This document shows, in pieces, positions 1-6,216 of a stretch of 6,216 nt of DNA; positions within the stretch are counted from its first letter, which is position 1; each line of letters begins with the position of its first letter. The notes under the pieces were generated by a model. That model was not told where the DNA came from and searched no databases. It saw nothing but the letters and a program-made list of their open reading frames with translations. Source of the stretch: Anaeroplasmataceae bacterium (GTDB taxonomy: Bacteria > Bacillota_I > Bacilli_A > Acholeplasmatales > Anaeroplasmataceae); assembly GCA_020024985.1 (NCBI GenBank), contig JAHHSW010000059.1:1-6216 (forward strand), read 5' to 3'. The position numbers were made by a program, and so were the translations under genes.

Positions 1-183
1 TATATAAAATCCTAAAAATCATTCAAAATTATATATTTTTCTGTCGAAGACCCGAGTAATAGAGACGTAATTAATTTTATGTTACACCCAAAACTACTTA
101 CAAAGCCTAACAAAACAAAAGGTAGACCCGGACTGGTTCTACCCTTTGAATATTATCTTAATAGTTTGTGTACAATATAAATG
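1..183. other. Non-coding stretch, probably inside a group II intron
   Basis: I see no convincing gene here. The longest open stretch on the + strand is bases 16-180 (54 codons, with an ATG at 79). It has no ribosome binding site and no family resemblance that I recognise. Because the bases just after it fold like intron domains V and VI on the + strand, this stretch would belong to the intron's domain IV or the sequence after its reverse transcriptase gene, if the intron is intact. No reverse transcriptase motif is visible in any frame, so the intron gene, if present, lies to the left of the window. That placement is inference. Confidence 0.4.
118..147 (+). repeat. Inverted repeat (hairpin), possible weak terminator
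   Basis: GGTAGA at 121-126 pairs with TCTACC at 138-143. The stem extends outward through AAA 118-120 with TTT 145-147 (C144 bulged) and inward by two C-G pairs, 127-128 with 135-136 (T137 bulged). Only three T residues follow, so as an intrinsic terminator it is weak. It could equally be a structural element in domain IV of the neighbouring intron. The pairing is seen directly; the role is undecided. Confidence 0.45.
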
Positions 184-185
184 TA

Positions 186-254
186 GCGCCGTATACGAGA
201 ACCGTACGTACGGTGCAATGGGAGGAAAGAGCTAAAAACTTTTCTCTACCCTAT
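186..254 (+). mobile_element. 3' end of a group II intron (domains V and VI), probably class C
   Basis: Bases 186-193 pair with 209-216 and 194-197 pair with 203-206, leaving a five-base loop (198-202) and a two-base bulge (C207 G208) on the 3' strand. This is the layout of group II intron domain V. The catalytic triad position reads C187-G188-C189 with the expected G188-T214 wobble; CGC rather than AGC is typical of class C introns. A second hairpin follows: GGG 220-222 with CCC 249-251, and 223-229 with 239-245. The bulge 246-248 ends in A248, which fits the branch-point adenosine seven bases before a 3' end at about 254. The loop is five bases rather than a GNRA tetraloop, and domain VI is AU-rich. 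The reverse transcriptase gene is not in the window, so an intact element and a remnant cannot be told apart. The fold is seen in the sequence; the class is inferred from known intron structure. Confidence 0.72.
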
Positions 255-276
255 TAAAGTCAGTCATTTATGGGAA

Positions 277-354
277 TTTTTATGATAATACATATAAAGT
301 GATATTTGCATTTGACAGTACATATTTGGAATGTTATAATTTTTTATGATAATA
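277..354. repeat. 14-bp direct repeat flanking the promoter
   Basis: The sequence TTTTTATGATAATA occurs at 277-290 and again, identically, at 341-354, with starts 64 bases apart. One copy lies upstream of the -35 box and the other overlaps the expected transcription start. In such AT-rich DNA this may be chance or a small local duplication, but the position would also suit a paired regulator site. Confidence 0.35.
312..340 (+). promoter_or_regulatory. Consensus sigma-A promoter for the operon
   Basis: TTGACA at 312-317 and TATAAT at 335-340 match the housekeeping consensus in all twelve positions and are separated by the ideal 17 bases. A TG at 332-333 adds an extended -10 element. Transcription should begin near 346-348, giving a leader of about 87 bases. 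It is the only strong promoter I see upstream of the five genes. It predicts high basal transcription unless a repressor or the leader hairpin lowers it. Confidence 0.88.
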
Positions 355-380
355 TGGAGACTTATGTCTCTATATTTTTT
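351..380 (+). promoter_or_regulatory. Leader hairpin with T run: 5' stabiliser or attenuator
   Basis: Bases 351-361 pair with 366-376 over 11 positions (one G-T pair, 356-371) around a TTAT loop at 362-365. The right arm runs into six T residues at 375-380. The stem starts only about five bases after the predicted transcription start. The shape is that of an intrinsic terminator, although the outer half is A-T only. It could end transcripts early, reduce read-through from the upstream intron, or protect the 5' end of the mRNA. No alternative antiterminator pairing was evident. Confidence 0.5.
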
Positions 381-417
381 GGGATGATGGTTAGTTATAA
401 CAAACATTTTGCCTAGT

Positions 418-424
418 AAGGAGG
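418..424 (+). promoter_or_regulatory. Ribosome binding site of the first operon gene
   Basis: AAGGAGG lies nine bases before the ATG at 434. It is a full match to the anti-Shine-Dalgarno core and fixes the start of the first gene. Confidence 0.85.
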
Positions 425-433
425 TTTTATTCT

Positions 434-1438
434 ATGGATGAATTTAATAAGGTTTTTAAAAGGTTCTATAATAGATTAGCTTTAGAGGGTATAATTAAAG
501 CATCCTTTATAGGAATAATGATTTCATCAGTAGCTTCAGCTATTTCATCGTTAATCCTATATATTATTGGCTTTAATGCCATCTATATTGCAATTGTAGT
601 ATTTTTTGCTACCTTGCTCTTGGCTACAGGCTTGGTTTATTTTATTAAATATAAGCCCACTGATAAGGATGTAGCTAGAAGAGTTGATTTAGAGGGCTTA
701 AAGGAAAGATTAATCACAATGGTTGAGCTTAAGGATAACGATTCCTTTATGGCTCAAAAGCAAAGGGAAGACGCCTTAGCTCAGCTTAAGAGGGTTCAGG
801 GTATTAAGATCCCATTTGCTTTTAAAAGGCTTAATATAATTTTAGCCTCTGTATTTTTAATAGTTATGCTAGCAGCTAATATAACTATTGGTGTTAGCTT
901 AAATGGTGGCTTACCATCATTCGATGATATTATTGATAATAATAAACCAGTTAATAATGTTAATGTTAGCTATTTTGAGGGTGAGGGTGGATATATAGAT
1001 GGAGAAATCTATCAAATAGTCCAGGTAGGTACTGATACCTCAGAGGTAGTAGCTGTAGCCGATGATGGCTATATGTTTGATATTTGGAGCGATGGTGTAA
1101 CAACTCCTAATAGATATGATAAGAATGTTCAAGCTGATATTGAGGTATTTGCGATATTCCTAAGAATTGAAGAGGATTTAGATCCAAGTGATGGAGATGA
1201 CATGCTAGCTCCTGATGATAGTCAGGTTCCTGGTCATATGCCAGATGGAATTCCACCACATGGCACTGGTGCTGCAGGTAAGTATGAGGAATATAATCAG
1301 GTAATTGATGGTAATACCTATTACAGAGATGTTTATAAGGAATTTTATGATAAGGCTATTGAAATATTAAATAATGGTGGTAAGGTTCCTGAATATATGA
1401 GAATTATAATAGAAGAATATTATGAAACAGTAAAGTAG
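434..1438 (+). CDS. Three-TM protein of a MoxR operon with an InlB B-repeat-like domain
   Basis: No exact family name can be given. Two hydrophobic segments lie at about residues 22-44 and 48-72. A basic, helical stretch at 78-133 (key residues ARR, GLKERL and QREDAL) resembles the cytosolic part of membrane proteins that accompany MoxR genes, including DUF4175-like ones. A third segment spans about 135-155. With the N-terminus inside, residues 156-334 would face outward. Residues 186-242 look like a divergent InlB B-repeat/Flg_new-type beta domain: GY at 212-213, WSDG at 218-221, then R227, N231 and a closing AIF at 240-242. An acidic, proline-rich linker follows (243-280). The C-terminal 290-334 is tyrosine-rich and helical (YYRDVYKEFYDKA, then VPEYMR), a tail I associate with MoxR-operon membrane proteins. 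It is first in the operon, directly after the promoter. Topology and partnership with the VWA proteins are inferred. Confidence 0.8.
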   Translation: MDEFNKVFKRFYNRLALEGIIKASFIGIMISSVASAISSLILYIIGFNAIYIAIVVFFATLLLATGLVYFIKYKPTDKDVARRVDLEGLKERLITMVELKDNDSFMAQKQREDALAQLKRVQGIKIPFAFKRLNIILASVFLIVMLAANITIGVSLNGGLPSFDDIIDNNKPVNNVNVSYFEGEGGYIDGEIYQIVQVGTDTSEVVAVADDGYMFDIWSDGVTTPNRYDKNVQADIEVFAIFLRIEEDLDPSDGDDMLAPDDSQVPGHMPDGIPPHGTGAAGKYEEYNQVIDGNTYYRDVYKEFYDKAIEILNNGGKVPEYMRIIIEEYYETVK

Positions 1439-1452
1439 AAGGAGAGAGAATT

Positions 1453-2433
1453 ATGGCAACAGAAGAAAGCATTAAGAATTTTAGTATTAAGAGTAAAAGT
1501 ATTTTTGAGCAAATTTCAAGGGACGTTGTTGGTCAAAAGAGCGTTGTTGAGGCTTGTGTTATAGCAATGATTGCTGGAGGAAACATTCTTTTAGAGGGTG
1601 TACCAGGAGTTGGTAAGACTCGTCTTGTAAGAACATTAGGTAGAGTTTTTGATTTACCATTTAATAGAATTCAGTTTACCCCAGATTTAATGCCAGCAGA
1701 TGTTACTGGTACAAATATTATTGTTAAGGATAAGGATGGTAATTCAAAGTTTGAGTTCCAGCGTGGTCCTATTTTCTCATCAATTATTCTAGCAGATGAG
1801 ATCAACCGTGCTACACCAAAGACTCAATCTGCCCTACTAGAGGCCATGCAGGAGCATACTGTAACTGTAATGGGTAATTCATATAAGCTAGATGAGCCAT
1901 TCTTTGTTTTAGCTACTCAAAACCCAATTGAGCAGGATGGTACATATCCACTTCCAGAGGCTCAAATGGACCGTTTTATGTTTAAGATTATTGTTAAGAA
2001 TCCAAACCTAGATGAGCTAATGGATATTGTAACTATGACTCAAAAATCAATGGATGAATGCTCAGATGCTGCATGTAACGCAAGTGAGCTATTAGAAATG
2101 AGACAAACAGCTAATGAAATTTTAGTTGCTGAGGATGTATTAAGATATGCAATGACATTATGCTTAGCTACTCATCCAGATAGTGAGTGTAAGACTAAGG
2201 CCGCTATGAAGTATATTCAGGTTGGAGCTTCTCCACGTTCTGGTCAGGCTTTGATTAGTGCTGCTAAGGTAAAGGCTTTATTAGATGGTAGATATAATGT
2301 AAGCTATGAGGATGTAAATTATTTAGCATACCCAGTATTACGTCATAGAATTAAGCTTAACTTTGAGGCTATTGCTGATAGAGTAAGTGCTGATGGTGTA
2401 ATTAAGATGATATTAGATGAGATAAAGAAGTAA
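1453..2433 (+). CDS. MoxR-family AAA+ ATPase
   Basis: This is a complete 326-residue cytosolic ATPase of the usual family length. The Walker A motif GVPGVGKT is at residues 49-56, Walker B is at 111-116 ending in the catalytic pair D115-E116, sensor 1 is ATQNP at 154-158, and the arginine-finger region EAQMDRF is at 169-175. Sensor 2, GASPRSG at 258-264 with R262, lies in the C-terminal lid. All key residues are intact, so it should hydrolyse ATP. MoxR proteins are chaperone-like motors that work with VWA-domain partners, and three such proteins are encoded directly downstream. AAGGAG at 1439-1444, eight bases before the ATG, supports the start, and the gap to the preceding gene is 14 bases. 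A specific symbol is not given because MoxR subfamilies differ and the client is unknown. Confidence 0.97.
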   Translation: MATEESIKNFSIKSKSIFEQISRDVVGQKSVVEACVIAMIAGGNILLEGVPGVGKTRLVRTLGRVFDLPFNRIQFTPDLMPADVTGTNIIVKDKDGNSKFEFQRGPIFSSIILADEINRATPKTQSALLEAMQEHTVTVMGNSYKLDEPFFVLATQNPIEQDGTYPLPEAQMDRFMFKIIVKNPNLDELMDIVTMTQKSMDECSDAACNASELLEMRQTANEILVAEDVLRYAMTLCLATHPDSECKTKAAMKYIQVGASPRSGQALISAAKVKALLDGRYNVSYEDVNYLAYPVLRHRIKLNFEAIADRVSADGVIKMILDEIKK

Positions 2434-2451
2434 TAAGGGGAGGATATCACT

Positions 2452-3345
2452 ATGGCAAATCCTTATATAAATAGTGAATTCTTCCAACGTCTAGAGGCTC
2501 AGGCCTTTAATTTAAAGAATAATCTATCAGGCTTCTTTGGAGGAATGCATAGAACAAATAAATATGGTCAAACCGTTGAATTTGCGGATTATAGAGAATA
2601 TCAGCTTGGTGATGACATTCGTAGAATTGACTGGAATTTATATTCTAGATTTCAGCATCATTTCATTAAGCTATTCACTGATGAGCGTCAAATGCATGTG
2701 CAAATTTATTTAGATTGCAGTGCCTCTATGGGTCGTGAAATAGAAAAGAAGGGTCAATATGCGGTAGCTATGGCTGCAGGTCTTAGCTTTTTAGCTGTTC
2801 ATAACATGGATAAGCTATCCTTTAGGCTAGTTCATGAGCATGATATAGATGATAGTGGGATTATTATAGGGAAGCAAGCCTTCTATAGAAAAATTTCAGA
2901 GCTAGAGAATGTAAGCTTTGAGGGTGATAGCCATCTTAGTGATACTATTACTAAGGGTAAAACCACTGGTAGAGATGGAATGGCTGTAATAATCTCAGAC
3001 TTTTTAACTGATAATGATTGGAAAAAGGCTGTAGACTTTTTAGTATATCAGGGTAAGCAGGTAATGCTTATTCAAATACTTGATCAAAGTGAGCTAAAGC
3101 CAGGCTATACAGGCCGATTCAATCTAGTAGATTCAGAAAGCTTAGATATCGAGGATTCACGTAATTTGAAAATGAGAATAACAGGTAGCTTTATTGATGC
3201 CTATGATAAGGCATTAGAGGCTATTCAAGCTAATATTAAAGATTTTGCAAGCTCACGTGGTGCATCTTATGTGTGTATTTCAACTGATACACCTATTGAA
3301 AAGGCACTATTTAATGAGTTATTAAAGGTAGGGGTTATCGGATGA
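2452..3345 (+). CDS. DUF58 protein with VWA-like domain
   Basis: This 297-residue protein has no signal peptide or membrane segment, so it is probably cytosolic. Residues 43-66 carry the DUF58 signature: FADYREY, then GDDIRRIDWN at 53-62, followed by an aromatic and basic stretch. A VWA-like fold follows, with the metal-site motif D88-x-S90-x-S92 and a later D183 in IISDF. The middle threonine of the site seems to be replaced (serine 160 lies in the corresponding region), which is common in this family. DUF58 proteins are almost always encoded next to MoxR ATPases and are thought to be their direct partners. The start has a strong GGGGAGG site at 2437-2443, eight bases upstream. Its stop overlaps the next start in ATGA (3342-3345), implying coupled translation. 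Confidence 0.95.
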   Translation: MANPYINSEFFQRLEAQAFNLKNNLSGFFGGMHRTNKYGQTVEFADYREYQLGDDIRRIDWNLYSRFQHHFIKLFTDERQMHVQIYLDCSASMGREIEKKGQYAVAMAAGLSFLAVHNMDKLSFRLVHEHDIDDSGIIIGKQAFYRKISELENVSFEGDSHLSDTITKGKTTGRDGMAVIISDFLTDNDWKKAVDFLVYQGKQVMLIQILDQSELKPGYTGRFNLVDSESLDIEDSRNLKMRITGSFIDAYDKALEAIQANIKDFASSRGASYVCISTDTPIEKALFNELLKVGVIG

Positions 3346-5177
3346 GGCTATTAACACCACTTGGCTTAATTGCGTTAATTGGATTACTAATTTTATTATT
3401 AATCTATTTAATTAAGCCTACATATCAAAATAAGATGCTTTCAACCACCTATATTTGGAGAGAAAGCTTAAAGTATAAAAAGGGTGAAAGACCTACAAGT
3501 AAGCTAAGAAACATTCTTTTAATTATTTGCCAGGTTTTAATTATTTTACTTATTAGCTCTATACTAGCCACACCACTTGTAATGGCTAATGGAAATAAGT
3601 ACAATGAGCAGGAAATCATCATTTTAGATGCATCTGCTGATATGATGCTTGAGGGTGATACCTCTATCCGTTTTGATAGAGCTAAAAGTGAGACAGTTAA
3701 AATAGCTGATGAGGCTATTAAAAAGCATAAGGTTGTTTCTATAGTATTATCTAGCGATAAGGCAGAGCTTATTGCAGATAATTTAAGCTCTATTGATAAG
3801 GTTAAGACAGTTCTTATGCCACTTGAATGTAGCTATAGTGCTGGAGATTTAGCAGGAGCCGTTTCTATTGTTAAGGGAATGATAGGAGAAGCATCACTTG
3901 CTAATGTATCATTAGTTACAGCTACAGATTATAAAAATATTGGCGATATAAGGCTTGTAAATGTTGCTGATGCTAATGATTGGAATGCGGCAATTTTAGA
4001 TTTTAAGGCCGAGCTTATTGATAACTATTATGTATTTAATGTTGATGTTGCAAGCTATGGAGCTGATAAGTACGTTGATGTATTTATAACAGTAGATGGT
4101 GCTAATGATTCTGAAAGCATTACAGCAGAGACTAGAATTAATTGTATTGATGGTAAGGCTACAGTCGCAGCCTTTAAGAATTTAAATATTTTCTCATTCA
4201 CTACGGCAAGGGCGTCTATAAAAATGTCTGATGGCTCAAGGGATGGAATGGAAATTGATGATAGCTTTATTTTATTCGGTGGTAAGAAGCCAACAATTAA
4301 AATTCAGTATACCTCAACTGCTAAAAATAATTTCTTTATGAGTGCTCTTTATGTTTTACAAAATACATATGCCGATAAATGGAATATTGAGGTAGAAACA
4401 GCTGATAGTGTATCAAGCTCAAAGGCTAGTGGCTTTGATTTCTATATTTATGAGCACAGTATGCCTGTTAAGGCCCCTACTGATGGCTGCGTTTTATTGG
4501 TTAACCCTGATATCTTACCAGTAAATATCGATTTAGACTTAGGTAGCACTATAAGTGGAAGCTTTACCCTAGAAAGTGATGTTAAGCACGCATTAACTAG
4601 CTTAATTACCGCAACTGATATAACTGCTACAAGCTATAAGCCACTTACTAATACAGGAGGCTTTGATTCATTATTAACAATTAATGGTCAAACAGTGCTT
4701 GCTAATGATGATGTGAATAGAGTTAGTGTATTATCAATAAACTTAAATAAAAGTAATTTACCATTATTATTAGATTTCCCATTATTTATTACTAATTACT
4801 TTAATCATTATATTCCTCAAACAATTGAGAAGAGGGTATATGAGGTTGGTGAGGAAATCAATGTAAGAACAAGAGGAGTAAGTGTTACTCTTGATGGCTC
4901 TAGTGATGAGCTAGCTCCTGAAAGTAAAATAGCTATAGCTACTCCAGGTAGCTATAAGCTAAATGAGGTACTTCTTTCAGGTAATCAGGAGGATCTAGAG
5001 TTCTTCGTTAAGCTTGCTAAAAATGAAAGCAATGTTAAATTATCAAGCCTAGATAACTATGCTATTGAAATTAAGAGGCCGGATAACATTATGGCAGATA
5101 TTTATTTATATTTAGCTATTTCATTAGTAGTAGTGGTATGCTTAGAAAGATTCCTTTATGCTAAGGAAAATATATAG
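3342..5177 (+). CDS. BatA-type membrane protein with degenerate VWA domain
   Basis: The protein has 611 residues. Residues 1-82 form a BatA N-terminal module: LTPLGL at 4-9, a membrane helix at about 7-25, a basic loop with IWR at 38-40, and a second helix at 57-81. A VWA-like domain covers about 90-200. Its metal motif reads D96-A-S98-A-D100 where the last position is normally serine, no clear middle threonine is present (SAGDLAGAV at 166-174), and the last acidic position falls in TATD at 193-196. Metal binding is therefore doubtful. A beta-rich part (about 205-310) and an alpha/beta part (about 317-490, with FDFYIYEHSMP at 365-375) resemble the glutamine-amidotransferase-like domain in related proteins. 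A final helix spans 585-603. With three membrane helices, the VWA domain should lie outside. Translation is coupled to the previous gene by ATGA, with AGGTAGGGG at 3326-3334 as the ribosome binding site. Confidence 0.88.
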   Translation: MRLLTPLGLIALIGLLILLLIYLIKPTYQNKMLSTTYIWRESLKYKKGERPTSKLRNILLIICQVLIILLISSILATPLVMANGNKYNEQEIIILDASADMMLEGDTSIRFDRAKSETVKIADEAIKKHKVVSIVLSSDKAELIADNLSSIDKVKTVLMPLECSYSAGDLAGAVSIVKGMIGEASLANVSLVTATDYKNIGDIRLVNVADANDWNAAILDFKAELIDNYYVFNVDVASYGADKYVDVFITVDGANDSESITAETRINCIDGKATVAAFKNLNIFSFTTARASIKMSDGSRDGMEIDDSFILFGGKKPTIKIQYTSTAKNNFFMSALYVLQNTYADKWNIEVETADSVSSSKASGFDFYIYEHSMPVKAPTDGCVLLVNPDILPVNIDLDLGSTISGSFTLESDVKHALTSLITATDITATSYKPLTNTGGFDSLLTINGQTVLANDDVNRVSVLSINLNKSNLPLLLDFPLFITNYFNHYIPQTIEKRVYEVGEEINVRTRGVSVTLDGSSDELAPESKIAIATPGSYKLNEVLLSGNQEDLEFFVKLAKNESNVKLSSLDNYAIEIKRPDNIMADIYLYLAISLVVVVCLERFLYAKENI

Positions 5178-5190
5178 GGAGGTATAGAAA

Positions 5191-6216
5191 ATGAGTAATT
5201 TAAAATTTACATTTGAAACTCCATGGCTTTTATTTCTATTGATTCCTTTAATAGCCGTAGCCCTATATAGCTTTTTTAAGGTAAATAAAAGATTTAGATA
5301 TACTAGAAATAGAGTAGTTTCAATCATATTATGCTTTATCTATATGATTGCTGCAGTATTTCTAGCCTCTGGTGCTAAGATTAGCTATGATGTTAAAAAT
5401 ACTAATAATGAGGTAATGCTTGTTGTAGATGAATCATTTAGTACTCAAGAGGAAAAGAAGCGTAAAAATGAATATGTTGAAAATTTATTAAAGAATGCTC
5501 CAGCTAATGTAAAGGTAGGAGCGGTAAAATTTGCATATGATCAGGTATTAGCCTTACCATTAGATTATGTAAGCAGCGATAGCTATAGTATCTATAATAG
5601 GGCTAGCGTCGAAAGTGATTTTGCCACTAATATTTCTGAAGCTCTAGAGCTTGCTCATGCTCAGCTTAAGCATCCAGCAACAGCTAAGATAATTTTAATA
5701 AGTGATGGTATAGAAACTAATGCTTCAGCCATTAGAGTAATAGAAACTATGGCATTAGAGGGAATTAAGCTAGATATTATTGATTTATCTAATAAAAGAG
5801 AATTTAAGGAAATAATACCAGTTGAGGTAGTAATGCCCGATGAGATTATTACTAAGGATAAAAATGTAACTATTGAGCTTAAGCTTTTAAGCTCAGTAAG
5901 AGCTGATATTAATATTAAGATGTATGATAACGGTGTTGAGGCTAAGAGTGAAAATACGGTTATTAAAAAGGGAGAAAATAGTGTTTTCTTCACCTATAGC
6001 TTTAAGGATTTAGGCTTACATCAATTATCATTCAGTCTAAATACCTTAGATGATACAATTGAGGATAATAATATTATTTATTCTTATGCATATTTAGAAA
6101 TTCTTGATAGAATCTTGATTTTAGAAAGAGATAATGAGGGTAATGCCTTAGCTAAAACCTTTAAGGATTCCTTAAAGATTGATGTTAAAAATATATCTGA
6201 GGCACCAATGAGCCTA
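5191..6216 (+). CDS. Membrane VWA-domain protein, 3' end missing
   Basis: An open frame runs without a stop from the ATG at 5191 to the right edge (342 codons), so the C-terminus lies outside the window. GGGAGG at 5177-5182, eight bases upstream, fixes the start and overlaps the previous stop codon. Membrane helices lie at about residues 11-28 and 42-60, with a basic loop between them that begins with an aromatic-proline-tryptophan motif (ETPWLL at 9-14). The VWA domain (about 73-205) has a complete metal site: D80-x-S82-x-S84, T146 in ATNISEAL, and D172 in ISDG. Residues 208-290 look like an immunoglobulin-like beta domain. From 303 (LEILDRILILERD) the sequence resembles the opening strand of a glutamine-amidotransferase-like fold, seen in large VWA proteins of MoxR operons that often exceed 800 residues. 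It is paralogous in layout to the preceding protein and is the better candidate for metal-dependent ligand binding. Confidence 0.9.
   Translation, partial: MSNLKFTFETPWLLFLLIPLIAVALYSFFKVNKRFRYTRNRVVSIILCFIYMIAAVFLASGAKISYDVKNTNNEVMLVVDESFSTQEEKKRKNEYVENLLKNAPANVKVGAVKFAYDQVLALPLDYVSSDSYSIYNRASVESDFATNISEALELAHAQLKHPATAKIILISDGIETNASAIRVIETMALEGIKLDIIDLSNKREFKEIIPVEVVMPDEIITKDKNVTIELKLLSSVRADINIKMYDNGVEAKSENTVIKKGENSVFFTYSFKDLGLHQLSFSLNTLDDTIEDNNIIYSYAYLEILDRILILERDNEGNALAKTFKDSLKIDVKNISEAPMSL

Noticed and set aside
16..180. Open stretch of 54 codons, or 33 from the ATG at 79
   Set aside because: It has no ribosome binding site and no recognised similarity, it contains the 118-147 hairpin, and it ends just before intron domain V. 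A degenerate coding remnant cannot be excluded.
186..254. Riboswitch or T-box leader in the upstream region
   Set aside because: The paired elements fit intron domains V and VI, and they lie upstream of the operon promoter, so they would not be part of its mRNA leader.
5142..5327. Reverse-strand open frame of 61 codons
   Set aside because: It lies opposite the end of the BatA-type gene and the start of the last VWA gene, both well supported by motifs and ribosome binding sites. It has no family features of its own.
5661..5993. Reverse-strand open frame of 110 codons with hydrophobic character
   Set aside because: It is fully antisense to the VWA and beta domains of the last gene. Its hydrophobic, serine- and leucine-rich composition is what the complement of this AT-rich coding sequence would give.
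434..6216. Use of genetic code 4 (TGA as tryptophan), considered because of the AT richness
   Set aside because: All tryptophans are TGG, the DUF58 gene ends in TGA exactly where the next ATG begins, and no in-frame TGA occurs in the other genes.
434..6216. Anti-phage defence system built on MoxR and VWA proteins
   Set aside because: MoxR-VWA cores do occur in predicted conflict systems, but no nuclease, toxin or other effector domain is visible. The DUF58 and BatA-type partners match the common chaperone-like operon instead.
1..6216. CRISPR array, tRNA or rRNA genes
   Set aside because: I saw no regularly spaced repeats, no tRNA cloverleaf with a TTCGA-type arm, and no rRNA core sequence on either strand.

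Overview
The window suggests a low-G+C Gram-positive bacterium (Bacillota or a close uncultured relative). The sequence is AT-rich, every gene has a strong purine-rich Shine-Dalgarno site, and the promoter fits the sigma-A consensus. TGA ends the third gene and no in-frame TGA occurs in the other four, so the standard bacterial code applies rather than the Mollicutes code. The species cannot be named from the sequence.

Layout. Bases 1-433 hold no convincing gene. A hairpin lies at 118-147. Bases 186-254 fold like domains V and VI of a group II intron, probably class C, on the + strand, so the 3' end of an intron lies just before the operon. A textbook promoter follows at 312-340. A short leader contains an 11-bp hairpin with a T run at 351-380, and a ribosome binding site at 418-424 precedes the first start codon.

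From 434 to the right edge there is one tightly packed operon of five + strand genes: (1) a three-TM protein with an outward-facing InlB-type repeat-like domain, (2) a MoxR-family AAA+ ATPase, (3) a DUF58 protein with a VWA-like domain, (4) a BatA-type membrane protein with a degenerate VWA domain, and (5) a second membrane VWA protein with a complete metal-binding motif, cut off by the window after 342 codons. Gaps are 14, 18, -4 and 13 bases, so co-transcription is very likely.

How they work together. MoxR, DUF58 and membrane VWA proteins form a recurrent bacterial gene set, thought to act as an ATP-driven, chaperone-like system on membrane or envelope proteins; the substrate is generally unknown. 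Here the MoxR ATPase would be the cytosolic motor, the DUF58 protein its soluble partner, and proteins 4 and 5 the membrane-anchored partners. Gene 1 would be the local accessory component and carries the least usual architecture. The overall gene set is known. The less ordinary parts are the outward B-repeat-like domain, the graded loss of VWA metal-site residues, and the intron end next to the operon promoter.
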